From positions 1 to 47,505 of the forward strand of contig JBICIG010000078.1 of NCBI GenBank assembly GCA_043101605.1: a DNA stretch of 47,505 nt. The letters run 5' to 3'. The DNA is from JBICIG01 sp043101605 (GTDB lineage: Bacteria; Planctomycetota; Phycisphaerae; Phycisphaerales; UBA1924). Positions 1 to 7,760 of the stretch are shown here, one piece after another (within the stretch, counting starts at the first letter, position 1; every line of letters starts with the position of its first letter). The notes under the pieces were generated by a model. That model saw only the letters and a program-made list of their open reading frames with translations. It had not been told where the DNA came from and did no database searches. Position numbers and translations under genes: made by a program.

Positions 1-18
1 CGTGTGCTCTTCCGATCT
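1..18 (+). other. Residual Illumina TruSeq adapter at contig end
   Basis: The first 18 bases, CGTGTGCTCTTCCGATCT, are identical to the 3' end of the TruSeq read-2 adapter. This is sequencing artefact, not genome, and it means the window begins at an untrimmed contig end. Confidence 0.93.
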
Positions 19-58
19 GGTGGCACGGGATGACACGGGTTGTCGGGGGTCTTTGGTT

Positions 59-99
59 CGTGGCCTTCGCCCTGCGGGTTCAGGCCACGGCACCGGGCG
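59..99. repeat. Intergenic repeat unit D (cgtggcc...ccacggcacc)
   Basis: The unit begins CGTGGCCTTCGC and ends CCACGGCACCGGGCG. Here CGTGGCC (59-65) pairs with GGCCACG (83-89). Related copies occur at 6428-6464, 7066-7106 and 7897-7939. It lies just past the stop of the minus-strand FKBP gene, so it may also act as a 3'-end hairpin. Confidence 0.7.
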
Positions 100-112
100 T
101 TGGCCCGGTCGC

Positions 113-451
113 TCACATCACCGCGACGAGTTTGATGTCGAAGTGGAGGGTGGCGCGGGGGGGGATGACGGGGGGGCTGCCGCGTTCGCCGTAGCCGACT
201 TCGTGGGGGATGGTGAGCTTGCGGACGCCGCCGACTTTCATGCCGGGGATGCCGATCTTCCAACCTTCGATCAGGTGGTCGAGGGGGAAGGTGGCGGGCT
301 CGGAGTCCCAGTTGGAGTCGAACTCGGAGCCGTCGTCGAGCGTGCCGCGGTAGTGGACGCTGACGGTGGCGCCGGGGGGGCATTCGCTGCCGGTGCCGAC
401 TTCGAGGTCCTGGGCGATGACGCCCTGGTCGAGTTCCATCTTGTCGCCCAT
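113..451 (-). CDS. FKBP-type peptidyl-prolyl cis-trans isomerase (cytoplasmic)
   Basis: A 112-residue single-domain FKBP, which catalyses cis-trans isomerisation of Xaa-Pro bonds during protein folding. The family pattern is clear: VSVHYRGTLDDGSEFDSN near residues 30-47, then the IEGWKIGIPGMKVGG strand-helix, then YGERGSPPVIPPRATLHFDIKL at the end. No signal peptide or extra domain is visible, and the length is that of a minimal FKBP. The start ATG has AAGGA about 8 nt upstream. A second FKBP gene lies just upstream on the same strand, 60 bp away, so the two are probably co-transcribed, with this one acting in the cytoplasm. Confidence 0.93.
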   Translation of the reverse strand: MGDKMELDQGVIAQDLEVGTGSECPPGATVSVHYRGTLDDGSEFDSNWDSEPATFPLDHLIEGWKIGIPGMKVGGVRKLTIPHEVGYGERGSPPVIPPRATLHFDIKLVAVM

Positions 452-511
452 GGGTCGGGTCCTTTCGTGCGAGATTCAGAGTTTGGTGAGAGGTTCAGCC
501 CGCGGGGCGTG

Positions 512-1084
512 TCAATCGGGGAGGTCGGAGCGGTCGAAGTCCGGCGGGTTGACGCCGAGGAGTTCGATGGTGAAGTGGAGGTCGGCCTTGGGTGGGATGC
601 CGGCGCCGGGGTCCTCGGGGTTGGGCTTGCCTTCGGCGCCGTAGGCGAGTGGCCAGGGGACCGAGAGGGTGCGGATGCCGCCGACCTTCATGCCGGGGAC
701 GCCGCGCTGCCAGCCCTGGATGAGTCGCTTGACGGGCCAGGTGAGCGGGGCGCCGTCTTCGATGGTGGAGTAGAAGACGCGTCCGCCGCGCGGCCCGCCG
801 ACGGGGTAGGTGCCGACGGTGTGGACGACCATGACATCGTCGAGTTTGATCTCCGGGCCGGTGCCGATGCGGAGGTCGCGGGCGATGAGCCCCTCGCCGA
901 GGTCGACGGTGTTGAGGACGGGGTACTCGGTGCCGTCGGGCGCGAGGGCGGTTTCGACGGCTGGCGTGTTGTCGGCGTCGGTGCGCTGGTGGGTCTTGCA
1001 GCCGGCGAGGGCGAGCGTGGCGATCGCGGCGGCGGCGGCGACTCGTGCGCGGATCGTGGTTCGGTCCGTTGACGAGGGCATCAT
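512..1084 (-). CDS. FKBP-type prolyl isomerase, predicted lipoprotein
   Basis: About 190 residues. The N-terminus has a basic stretch, an alanine-rich hydrophobic core and a lipobox LALAGC, so the protein should be lipid-anchored outside the inner membrane. After a linker comes an FKBP domain (DLGEGLIARDLRIGTGPEI, then LIQGWQRGVPGMKVGGIRTLSVP, then GAGIPPKADLHFTIELL). A long insert lies in the first strands (VGGPRGGRVFYSTIEDG), so the active-site edge differs from that of the neighbour. I chose the ATG pair at 1084/1081 because AGGAA lies 7-8 nt upstream and the signal sequence starts there; a longer in-frame reading to 1357 lacks support. It probably folds periplasmic proteins. Confidence 0.9.
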   Translation of the reverse strand: MMPSSTDRTTIRARVAAAAAIATLALAGCKTHQRTDADNTPAVETALAPDGTEYPVLNTVDLGEGLIARDLRIGTGPEIKLDDVMVVHTVGTYPVGGPRGGRVFYSTIEDGAPLTWPVKRLIQGWQRGVPGMKVGGIRTLSVPWPLAYGAEGKPNPEDPGAGIPPKADLHFTIELLGVNPPDFDRSDLPD

Positions 1085-1254
1085 GGAGGTTTCCTGCGTT
1101 GCGGGTGTGCCGGCGCACGGGCCTGCGTGTGGAGGTGTGTCGGCCCGGTGCCCGCCGGGTCGATGACTCGACCCCGTCATCCTACCGGGGCGGGGCGCGG
1201 GATGCAGCGTGAGGAGGCGTCGGAGTGGGCTGATTTCGCCCGGCGGGGCCGCCG

Positions 1255-1260
1255 TAGGAT
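1255..1260 (+). promoter_or_regulatory. Putative -10 hexamer TAGGAT for pdxA (leaderless)
   Basis: TAGGAT fits TANNNT and ends 5 nt before the ATG at 1266, so transcription would start at or next to the start codon. No clear -35 is seen. Confidence 0.45.
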
Positions 1261-1265
1261 GATGG

Positions 1266-2315
1266 ATGCCCGCTGCGGAACCGAGTTCGATGCCGAGGCC
1301 GATGATTGCGATCAGCATGGGCGATCCGGGGGGGATCGGCCCGGAGGTGATCGTCAAGGCGTTGGCCGAGCCGGGGGTGCGTCGCGCGGCGCGTTTCCGG
1401 ATTTATGGGTGCAAAGAGGCGATGGAGGAGGCGGCGGACCGCGCGGGGCTGGAGCCGGAGTGGTGGGCGGTGCCGCGGGATTCGGACCTGGTCGAGACGA
1501 CGACCTCGCACGGGGTGGTGATCGCCGACTCGCCGATGCCGGGTGGCGGATCGGGGGCGGGCAAGCTGTCGGGGGAGTTGTCGTTCCGGTTCGTGGAGGA
1601 TGCGATCCGCGATGCGAAGCGCAAGCCGGGCGATCCGCTGCGTGCCGATGCGATCGTGACGGGTCCGATCAGCAAGAAGGCGTGGTCGCTCGCGGGGAGG
1701 CAGTACCCGGGGCACACGGAATTGCTGGCGACGCGATTCGGCGCGCGCCGGGTGGGGATGCTGTTTGACAGCCCGCGGCTGCGGGTGATCCTGGCGACGG
1801 TGCACCTGCCGCTGATGGAGATCCGCAACGCGCTGACGATCGGGCGGATCTTCGATGCGATCGACCTCGGGCACGAGGCGTGCGTGCGGCTGGGGGTGGC
1901 GTCTCCTCGGATCGCGGTGTGCGGGCTGAACCCGCACGCGGGCGAGGAGGGGCTGCTGGGGGACGAGGAGATGCGGCTGATCGAGCCGGCGATCGCGGTG
2001 GCGCGTGAGCACGGGATGGACGCGCGCGGGCCGTATCCGGGGGACACGGTGTTCAACCGGGCGGTGGCGGGAGAGTTCGATCTGGTGGTGGCGATGTATC
2101 ACGATCAGGGGCTGATTCCGGTGAAGCTGCTGGACCGGGACCGCGCGGTGAATGTGACGCTGGGGCTGCCGACGGTGCGGACGAGCCCGGACCACGGGAC
2201 GGCGTTCGACATCGCGGGGAAGAACGCGGCCGACGCGGGGAGCATGATCCGTGCGATCGAGCTGGCGGCGAGGCTGGCGGTGCAGCCGGGGTCGGGGGCG
2301 TCGGTACGACGCTGA
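1266..2315 (+). CDS. pdxA: 4-hydroxythreonine-4-phosphate dehydrogenase PdxA
   Basis: A 349-residue PdxA-family protein. PdxA oxidises 4-phosphohydroxy-L-threonine with NAD(P) in the DXP-dependent pyridoxal phosphate pathway. Family signatures: GDPGGIGPE (residues 19-27), TGPISKKAW (about 130-140), GHTE, GLNPHAGEEG, AMYHDQGLIP and TSPDHGTAFDIAGK. The histidines of GHTE, YHDQG and DHGTA correspond to the metal-binding residues. The start at 1266 fits a leaderless transcript; an alternative ATG at 1290 would remove eight residues. PdxA2-type proteins acting on other hydroxy acids share these motifs, so exact substrate is inferred. It is followed by a MATE exporter. Confidence 0.92.
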   Translation: MPAAEPSSMPRPMIAISMGDPGGIGPEVIVKALAEPGVRRAARFRIYGCKEAMEEAADRAGLEPEWWAVPRDSDLVETTTSHGVVIADSPMPGGGSGAGKLSGELSFRFVEDAIRDAKRKPGDPLRADAIVTGPISKKAWSLAGRQYPGHTELLATRFGARRVGMLFDSPRLRVILATVHLPLMEIRNALTIGRIFDAIDLGHEACVRLGVASPRIAVCGLNPHAGEEGLLGDEEMRLIEPAIAVAREHGMDARGPYPGDTVFNRAVAGEFDLVVAMYHDQGLIPVKLLDRDRAVNVTLGLPTVRTSPDHGTAFDIAGKNAADAGSMIRAIELAARLAVQPGSGASVRR

Positions 2316-2332
2316 GCGGGCGGCGCGCGACC

Positions 2333-2338
2333 TAGGAT
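2333..2338 (+). promoter_or_regulatory. Putative -10 hexamer TAGGAT upstream of MATE gene
   Basis: TAGGAT matches TANNNT in the pdxA-MATE gap. It would give a leader of about 70 nt before the ATG at 2415. Confidence 0.3.
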
Positions 2339-2414
2339 GGGAGCCCCGGAGCGCGGGGAAGGAAGCCCGCGTCGCGGGCGCCGCGCCGGGCGAAGAAGCC
2401 GCGACGAATCCGTC

Positions 2415-4067
2415 ATGACGAAGCAGGACCCACATCACGATGGGGTCGGGCATCGGCCCGATCTCAGCGAGGCCGTCGTGCCGGGGCTGGCGCCGGAGTG
2501 TTCCGACGGGGTGGCGCTGACCGAGGCGCGTGAGGACGGGCACCCGCTGCGCGAGATGTTCCGGATCGCGTTGCCGAGCGTGGTGACGATGACCAGCTAC
2601 ACGGTCATGCAGTTCATCGACGCGTGGATGGTGTCGCGGATCACGCCGAGCGATCCGGTGCATGTGCCTGCGCAGGGGAACGGCGGGATCATGGTGTGGG
2701 TGGTGGCGTCGCTGACGCTGGGCCTGCTGATGGTGGTGAACACCTTCGTGAGCCAGAACCTGGGCGCGGGGACGCCGCAGCGGGCGCCGCGGTACGCGTG
2801 GTCGGCATTGTGGCTGTCGCTGGTGAGCGTGCTGTGGTTCGTGCCGGCGGCGTTCGTGGTGCCGAGTGTCTTTGCCGCGAGCGGTCATCCGCCCGAGCAG
2901 GTGGTGCTCGAGACGCAGTATGCGCAGATCCTGTTCTTCGGGGCGGTGCTGCTGTGCGCCGGGCGCGGGATGCACCAGTTCTTCTATGGATTGCACCGCG
3001 CGGGGATCGTGCTCAAGGCGGTCCTGATCGGGAACCTGGTCAACCTCGGGGCGAACTGGGTGCTGATCTACGGGAACCTCGGGGCGCCGGCGATGGGCGT
3101 GCCGGGGGCGGCGGTCGCGACGGTGATCGGGCAGGTGTTCGAGCTGGCGATCCCACTGGCGGTGTTCCTGGGTCCGAAGCTGAACGCGGAGCTGGGGACG
3201 CGGTCGGCGTGGAAGCCGGATGTCGGGGCGATCAAGGACCTGCTGCGGATCGGGTGGCCGGCGGGTTTGATGATGGTCAACGAGATCCTGTGCTGGAGTT
3301 ACCTGATGTCGTACCTGGTGCCGCGTGCGGGGCGTGCGGCGGCGGAGGCGGCGGGGAAGTCGGCCGAGGCGATCGAGCAGGCGGGGGTGCTGGCGAACGA
3401 GGCGGGTTGGATCGCGCTGCGGTACATGCACGCGTCGTTCATGCCGACGGTTGGGCTGTCGATCGCGGTGACGGCGCTGGTGGGCAAGTGCATGGGGATG
3501 CGTCGCCCGGACCTGGCGGCGCAGCGGGCGTGGCTGGGGCTGAAGATCGCGATGATCTACATGGGGCTGTGGGCGCTCGCGTTCGTGTTCTTCGGCGGGG
3601 AGTTGCTGAGCGTGTTCGTGCCGGCGGGCGAGTCGCCCGAGCGGGTGGAGGCGTTGCTGGCGATCGGGGTGCCGATCATGATCGCGGCGGCGGTGTTCCA
3701 GTTGTTCGACGCGGTGGCGATCACGATGTCCGGGGCGCTGCGCGGGACGGGGGACACGGTCTGGCCGGGCGTGATGACGGTGATCCTGAGCTGGGCGTGC
3801 GTGGTGGGTGGCGGGGTGCTGATGATCGAGGTGGCGCCGCAGCTCGGTTCGCTGGGGCCGTGGATCGCGGCGTCGGCGTACATCGTGCTGCTGGGGGTGC
3901 TGTTTCTCGGGCGGTTCACGCGCGGGAAGTGGCGGTCGATCGAGCTGCTGGGGCGGAGTTCGGGCGGTGAGGCGGGGAGCGGGGGAGCAGAAATTTTGCC
4001 CCTGAACAGAACAGAGAGCGAACAGATCGGGGCTCGGGCCCTTGAGCCCGATGCGAGCGCGTCATAG
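2415..4067 (+). CDS. MATE family efflux transporter
   Basis: A polytopic membrane protein of about 550 residues. The first membrane segment carries the MATE-like pattern LREMFRIALPSVVTMTSYTVMQFIDAWMVSR. Repeated hydrophobic segments follow, with typical elements such as VVNTFVSQNLGAG, GVPGAAVATVIGQ, ALVGKCMGMRRPDLA and SGALRGTGDTVWPG. MATE proteins export drugs or metabolites in exchange for H+ or Na+; the substrate here cannot be read. The region around residues 295-330 is a longer, alanine-rich loop. The last 35 residues form a hydrophilic tail beyond the last helix. I start at ATG 2415 because upstream codons overlap a promoter-like hexamer and encode a charged, low-complexity stretch. Confidence 0.9.
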   Translation: MTKQDPHHDGVGHRPDLSEAVVPGLAPECSDGVALTEAREDGHPLREMFRIALPSVVTMTSYTVMQFIDAWMVSRITPSDPVHVPAQGNGGIMVWVVASLTLGLLMVVNTFVSQNLGAGTPQRAPRYAWSALWLSLVSVLWFVPAAFVVPSVFAASGHPPEQVVLETQYAQILFFGAVLLCAGRGMHQFFYGLHRAGIVLKAVLIGNLVNLGANWVLIYGNLGAPAMGVPGAAVATVIGQVFELAIPLAVFLGPKLNAELGTRSAWKPDVGAIKDLLRIGWPAGLMMVNEILCWSYLMSYLVPRAGRAAAEAAGKSAEAIEQAGVLANEAGWIALRYMHASFMPTVGLSIAVTALVGKCMGMRRPDLAAQRAWLGLKIAMIYMGLWALAFVFFGGELLSVFVPAGESPERVEALLAIGVPIMIAAAVFQLFDAVAITMSGALRGTGDTVWPGVMTVILSWACVVGGGVLMIEVAPQLGSLGPWIAASAYIVLLGVLFLGRFTRGKWRSIELLGRSSGGEAGSGGAEILPLNRTESEQIGARALEPDASAS

Positions 4068-4147
4068 CGTTCGTGTTGACACTCGTTTTGAGCCATCGGC
4101 TCGGGCCCGTCGTCGGCGGGTTCGGGGCGGTGTGAACGGAGACTGGC

Positions 4148-5092
4148 ATGGCAGGTGATGGACTGGACATCGTGATCGGTGCGGAGGAGCGGGCGCGGGA
4201 CGCGGCGGCGGCGAGCACGCACCTGGCCGAGGGTCTGCGGCTGGAGAGCGAGGGCGACCGGCTGGGCGCGATCGAGGCGCTGCGCAAGGCGGTGGCGGCC
4301 GACCCGTCGAGTCAGGACGCGGCGTTCAAGCTCGCGTTCCTGCTGGATCTCGTGGGCGAGGAGGAGGAGGCGATCGCGCTGTACGAGCGGGCGTGCGATG
4401 TGGTGCCCGCGCCGATCAACGCGCTGCTGAACCTCGCGGTGCTGCACGAGGATCGGGGGGACTATGTGCGGGCCGAGCGGTGCCTGCGGCAGGTGCTCGA
4501 GACGAACCCGAACCATCCGCGTGCGCGGCTGTTCATGCAGGACATCAAGGCGAGCCGGGAGATGGTGGTCGAGGAGGAGTCCGACCGCGACCTGCTCAAG
4601 CGTCGGGCGCTGCTGGACACGCCGGTGACGGACTTCGAGCTGTCGGTGCGGGCGCGGACCTGCCTGAAGAAGATGAACATCCGCACGCTGGGGGATCTCC
4701 TGAAGATCACCGAGGCGGAGCTGATGAGCTACAAGAATTTCGGGGAGAGTTCGCTGGCGGAGATCAAGAAGATGCTGCAGTCGAAGGGTCTGCGGCTGGG
4801 GCAGGGGCGCGAGGATGTGCACCGGGCCGCCCGTCGGCAGATCATGGAGAAGCTCAAGGGCTCGGGCAAGGAGGCGATGCTCAACCGCCCGGTCAGCGAT
4901 CTGAACCTGTCGGTGCGGGCGCGCAAGGCGCTGCAGTTGCTCAACATCCACACGATGGGCGACCTGGCGAGCCATACCGAGGCCGAGCTGATGGGCGTGA
5001 AGAACTTCGGCGCGACCTCGCTGGTCGAGGTGCGGCAGAAGCTGTCCGAGCACGGGCTCGGGCTGCGCGACCTGGACGAGGACGAGCAGTAA
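4148..5092 (+). CDS. TPR protein with two RNA polymerase alpha-CTD-like domains
   Basis: A 314-residue protein with an unusual architecture. Residues about 20-135 contain TPR-like helical repeats (EGDRLGAIEALRKAVAADPSS, then GDYVRAERCLRQVLETNPNH). Residues 155-219 and 244-307 are two copies of the RNA polymerase alpha-subunit C-terminal domain fold: LSVRARTCLKKMNI...GDLLKITEAELMSYKNFGESSL and LSVRARKALQLLNI...GDL...LMGVKNFGATSL. Aligned by eye to E. coli alpha-CTD, R265 (R168, R257), N294 (N197, N286), G296 and S299 are kept. N268 is T171/K260 and K298 is S201/T290. This suggests a protein that binds DNA, or a polymerase or regulator, through alpha-CTD-type surfaces and a partner through TPRs. 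CGGAG precedes the ATG. It is a single gene with its own terminator. Exact role unknown. Confidence 0.88.
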   Translation: MAGDGLDIVIGAEERARDAAAASTHLAEGLRLESEGDRLGAIEALRKAVAADPSSQDAAFKLAFLLDLVGEEEEAIALYERACDVVPAPINALLNLAVLHEDRGDYVRAERCLRQVLETNPNHPRARLFMQDIKASREMVVEEESDRDLLKRRALLDTPVTDFELSVRARTCLKKMNIRTLGDLLKITEAELMSYKNFGESSLAEIKKMLQSKGLRLGQGREDVHRAARRQIMEKLKGSGKEAMLNRPVSDLNLSVRARKALQLLNIHTMGDLASHTEAELMGVKNFGATSLVEVRQKLSEHGLGLRDLDEDEQ

Positions 5093-5118
5093 GCCGAGCG
5101 TTTGATGCCGACTCTCGT

Positions 5119-5142
5119 CGCCCCGCTCCGGCGGGGCGTTTT
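5119..5142 (+). terminator. Rho-independent terminator after TPR/alpha-CTD gene
   Basis: A perfect 8-bp stem CGCCCCGC/GCGGGGCG (5119-5126 with 5131-5138) closes a TCCG loop and is followed by TTTT (5139-5142). It starts 26 nt after the stop codon. A weaker outer inverted repeat, ACTCTCG (5111-5117) with CGAGAGT (5153-5159), encloses it. Confidence 0.85.
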
Positions 5143-5484
5143 CATGCGCCGGCGAGAGTGGGTGGGGGGCGGGCGTGGGTGCGGATGGGGGAGCGGCGGG
5201 TTCGGGGTGTGAATCCGGGCGGATTTTGCTGTCTTTGGCGTCCGGTTTTCGATAGTTTGTTGGGTGGCCGACCCCGGTTCGTGCATCCCGTTCGCGGAGG
5301 GCCCGGGGTCATGAAGGCGACAGAGGACCGGCAGTGAGCGGGCCCTGGCGGGCTCGAACGGTCGGCGGCAATCGGATGAGGAGAGAGCGGAGCGAAGCTC
5401 CGGCGGCGGTTTCCGCACGCCGGGTTGGGTCCTGTTTCCGTGCGCTCGGGGTGATGCCGGGCCAACGGGGGAATGGAGGTCCAG
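5143..5484. other. Noncoding gap upstream of membrane protein gene
   Basis: I see no gene, tRNA or recognisable motif here apart from the GGAGG ribosome-binding site at its end. The stretch near 5215-5280 is less GC-rich than its surroundings and is the most likely place for a promoter, but no convincing -35/-10 pair stands out. Confidence 0.5.
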
Positions 5485-6252
5485 ATGCGCGAGACGCAAC
5501 AGAATGTCCTGATTGCCGCGGTGATCCTCTCGATGATGTGGGCGATCTTTGCGTGGCTCATCGCGCCGGACTATGCGCAGAGCCTGGGCACTTCGGCGGC
5601 GGTGCACGAGTGGGGGTCGGCCGGGGCGCTGATCCTCTCGCTCGGGGCGTTCGTCTATTACACGCGGCTGAAGGACAAGCTCGGGGACGAGCTTGCGAAG
5701 GTGACGGCGGGTCATTACTTCGAGCGCGACGGGCTGTGCTTCATGCCGGTGGTGCGCGTGCGCCCGAGCAAGGCGTCGATGGGGCTGAGCCGCCCGGACC
5801 GGGCGGAGATCAGCCTGTACTACCAGTCGCGGTTCGCGGGTCCGTGCGAGGCGGTCATTCACATTCGACCGAAGGAGCGGGCGTTCTGGAGCCACAAGGG
5901 CGCGCGGGATGTGCACTTTGCGTTTCGTGTGCCGCCGGGCGGGTTCGGGGTGATCCACCAGCCGATCGCGGTGGACGAGCAGTTTGAGGGCGAGCCGGTC
6001 GAGATCGAGATCGCGGCGGCGACGAACTGGCCCAAGACGCACCGCGAGCGGCTGCGGTCGAAGCAGGGCGTGCCGGTCGGGACCTTCGAGGTGGACTGGG
6101 CGCTGGCGTACCGGCAGAGCAAGCACGAACTCTGCGGCGAGATCGAACTGCACGACCCGGCGACGATGCACCTGACCATGCCCGAGCATGTCTCGCACGA
6201 GGTGAGCAAGAGCGAATACACGAACGAAACACTCAAGGCGGTGGCGACCTGA
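5485..6252 (+). CDS. Conserved-type membrane protein with two N-terminal helices, function unknown
   Basis: A 255-residue protein not assigned to a family here. Residues about 5-25 (VLIAAVILSMMWAIFAWLIA) and 42-58 (SAGALILSLGAFVYYTR) are hydrophobic helices. The rest is a soluble domain of about 190 residues, probably cytoplasmic or periplasmic beta-rich, with conserved-looking segments such as AVIHIRPKERAFWSHKG and FAFRVPPGGFGVIHQPI. A strong GGAGG lies 5 nt before the ATG at 5485, so I prefer it over the in-frame ATG at 5473. It lies alone between a terminator upstream and repeats downstream. No function proposed. Confidence 0.8.
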   Translation: MRETQQNVLIAAVILSMMWAIFAWLIAPDYAQSLGTSAAVHEWGSAGALILSLGAFVYYTRLKDKLGDELAKVTAGHYFERDGLCFMPVVRVRPSKASMGLSRPDRAEISLYYQSRFAGPCEAVIHIRPKERAFWSHKGARDVHFAFRVPPGGFGVIHQPIAVDEQFEGEPVEIEIAAATNWPKTHRERLRSKQGVPVGTFEVDWALAYRQSKHELCGEIELHDPATMHLTMPEHVSHEVSKSEYTNETLKAVAT

Positions 6253-6259
6253 GGGGATT

Positions 6260-6464
6260 CACCACGGAGGCACGGAGGGCACGGAGAGGAAGGTCTGTGT
6301 TGAGGCAGAAGGAACTCACCGCGGAGGGCCGCTGAGGGCCGCGGAGAGCGGAGTTCTTATCGAAAAGCACTGGGTGGCGTGGTCTGAGGAGCGGAGCGAC
6401 GGAGGCCGCGGTTGAGGGGGCTGGGTTCGTGGCCTTCGCGGCGATCAGACCACGGCACCGGGCG
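6260..6464. repeat. Partial composite repeat (units A and D)
   Basis: Unit A (CACCACGGAGGCACGGAG and following, 6260-6289) is followed by a degraded A-like copy (ACCGCGGAGGGCCGCTGAG, about 6318-6350), and by unit D at 6428-6464 (CGTGGCCTTCGC to CACGGCACCGGGCG). It matches the two fuller copies at 6913-7106 and 7761-7939. Confidence 0.7.
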
Positions 6465-6503
6465 GGCTCGCGCTGCGGCCGGTGCCTTCACATGCCGATG
6501 CGA

Positions 6504-6821
6504 TCATGTGTCTGCATCCTCGTGCGGTTCGTCGCGTGCCGTCGCCTCATCCATGACCGACTCGTCCCGTTCGCTCGTCTTGTGAAAGCCGAGGCGGGCC
6601 TCGGCGTAGCGCTCGGGGGAGATCTTCAGGTCGGGGGTCTGGCCCTTGGCGTGCTGGGCGTGGAGGTGTTTGAGGAAGGGGACGCACCATTGGCAGCCGG
6701 TGCCGGCGCCGAGGCACTCGCTGATGAGCGAGGCGACGGGCGGGTCCTCGCGCTTGAGGTAATTCTGGATCTTCCGCAGCGAGACGCGGAAGCAGAGGCA
6801 GACCTGGTCATCGGGGTCCAT
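6504..6821 (-). CDS. BFD-like [2Fe-2S]-binding protein
   Basis: A 105-residue protein with the cysteine spacing of the BFD-like [2Fe-2S] domain: C8-x-C10 (VCLCF), then C43-x2-C46 (GCQWC) 32 residues later. Bacterioferritin-associated ferredoxins of this type pass electrons, for example to release stored iron. C36 (ISECLG) is an extra cysteine. The C-terminal 45 residues are acidic and probably disordered. The ATG at 6821 has GGAG about 8 nt upstream. No bacterioferritin gene is in the window, so its partner is unknown. It sits between repeat copies. Confidence 0.85.
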   Translation of the reverse strand: MDPDDQVCLCFRVSLRKIQNYLKREDPPVASLISECLGAGTGCQWCVPFLKHLHAQHAKGQTPDLKISPERYAEARLGFHKTSERDESVMDEATARDEPHEDADT

Positions 6822-6912
6822 GGGGCGGCTCCGGTCGATCGTATGGCGGGGATCGGGCGGGAGGAGGAGATTCGCCGCGGAGGGCCGTGGAGGGGGAGTG
6901 GGGGAGAAGAAG

Positions 6913-7106
6913 CACCACGGAGTCACGGAGGGCACGGAGAGGAGAGGTGGGGTGGTGGGCTCGTGGGGTGGTGGGGTGGTGGGCTCGTGGGTTGAGGCCG
7001 GTTCTGTGCCTCGGCTTGTCCGGAGGCAAGCCGTGTCTTGGGGCGCGCGGTGCGGGCGGGTGAGGTCGTGGCCTTCGCTCGCTGGCTTGCTCAGACCACG
7101 GCACCG
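6913..7106. repeat. Composite intergenic repeat, copy 2 (units A-B-C-D)
   Basis: In order: unit A (CACCACGGAGTCACGGAG..., 6913-6941), a GTGGTGGGCTCGTGG tandem stretch (B), a hairpin CGGCTTG...CAAGCCG (C, 7012-7033), and unit D (7066-7106). Copy 3 at 7761-7939 has the same order and orientation, with high identity by eye. The two bracket the RNHCP gene. Confidence 0.85.
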
Positions 7107-7359
7107 CGATGTTCTCAGGCACGAAGCGCTTGCACGCGATCGCACGAACACTACACTCCGGGCTGATGGTACCCACTGTTCTGGCGTAATCACGGTTTCC
7201 ACCCATTCGCGGCCGCGTCGCGCTGCGGCGCGATCTCTGTCGTCTGACAGAGCCGCCGGGATGATCGCGTGTCGATCATCGTGATTTCATGCGCCCCCCC
7301 ACGAGTTGAAGAAGAACACTCGCGCGGGAGCGATCCAGAGCAGATCAGGGTTTCTACAG
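7107..7359. other. Noncoding stretch before RNHCP gene
   Basis: Together with the repeat before it this makes about 540 bases without a gene. Beyond repeat copy 2 I see no tRNA fold, riboswitch-like element or coding pattern. It contains a local inverted repeat around CTGTCGTCTGACAG (about 7239-7252). Confidence 0.5.
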
Positions 7360-7746
7360 ATGTCGAAGAATTCGAACCGGCCTGCCCGCCGACCTGGTTG
7401 GGGCGGGGGCGAGTCGTTTGTCTGTGTTGTTTGCGGGTTGAGCGTGCCGGCGAGTGCGCCGGGGACCAAGCACCGGAACCACTGCCCGCGGTGCCTGTGG
7501 TCGCGGCATGTCGATGCGCGGATCGGGGATCGGCGGTCGAGCTGCAACGAGGCGATGGAGCCGATCGCGGTCGCGTCGCGCGGGCGGGGGGAGTGGACGC
7601 TCGTGCACTGTTGCACGGGGTGCGGGCAATTGCGCACGAACCGCGTCGCGGGTGATGATGATGAGGTGGCGTTGTTGCTCTTGGCGCTGCGGCCGATCAA
7701 TAACCCGGCGTTTCCAATTGAGTTGTTGCGGCCGGGGTATGGGTGA
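7360..7746 (+). CDS. RNHCP domain protein
   Basis: A 128-residue protein carrying the motif that names the RNHCP family (residues 39-43 in KHRNHCPRCLW). C22-x2-C25 (VCVVCG) precedes it, and further cysteines follow in VHCCTGCG, consistent with a small zinc-binding fold. The family has no established function that I know of. I start at ATG 7360, where the family-like sequence begins; a TTG at 7306 would add 18 residues without similarity. The gene lies between two direct copies of a roughly 190-bp composite repeat, which may mark an inserted or mobile segment. Confidence 0.85.
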   Translation: MSKNSNRPARRPGWGGGESFVCVVCGLSVPASAPGTKHRNHCPRCLWSRHVDARIGDRRSSCNEAMEPIAVASRGRGEWTLVHCCTGCGQLRTNRVAGDDDEVALLLLALRPINNPAFPIELLRPGYG

Positions 7747-7760
7747 GGGAGGAGAAGAGT

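Noticed and set aside
1182..3431. Very long minus-strand open frame opposite pdxA and the MATE gene
   Set aside because: Its product is Arg/His/Pro/Gln-rich without any motif, while the plus strand encodes clear PdxA and MATE signatures. Such frames are common in GC-rich DNA.
7107..7359. Possible tRNA or small RNA before the RNHCP gene
   Set aside because: No acceptor stem, T-loop GGTTCGA-type sequence or cloverleaf could be drawn on either strand.
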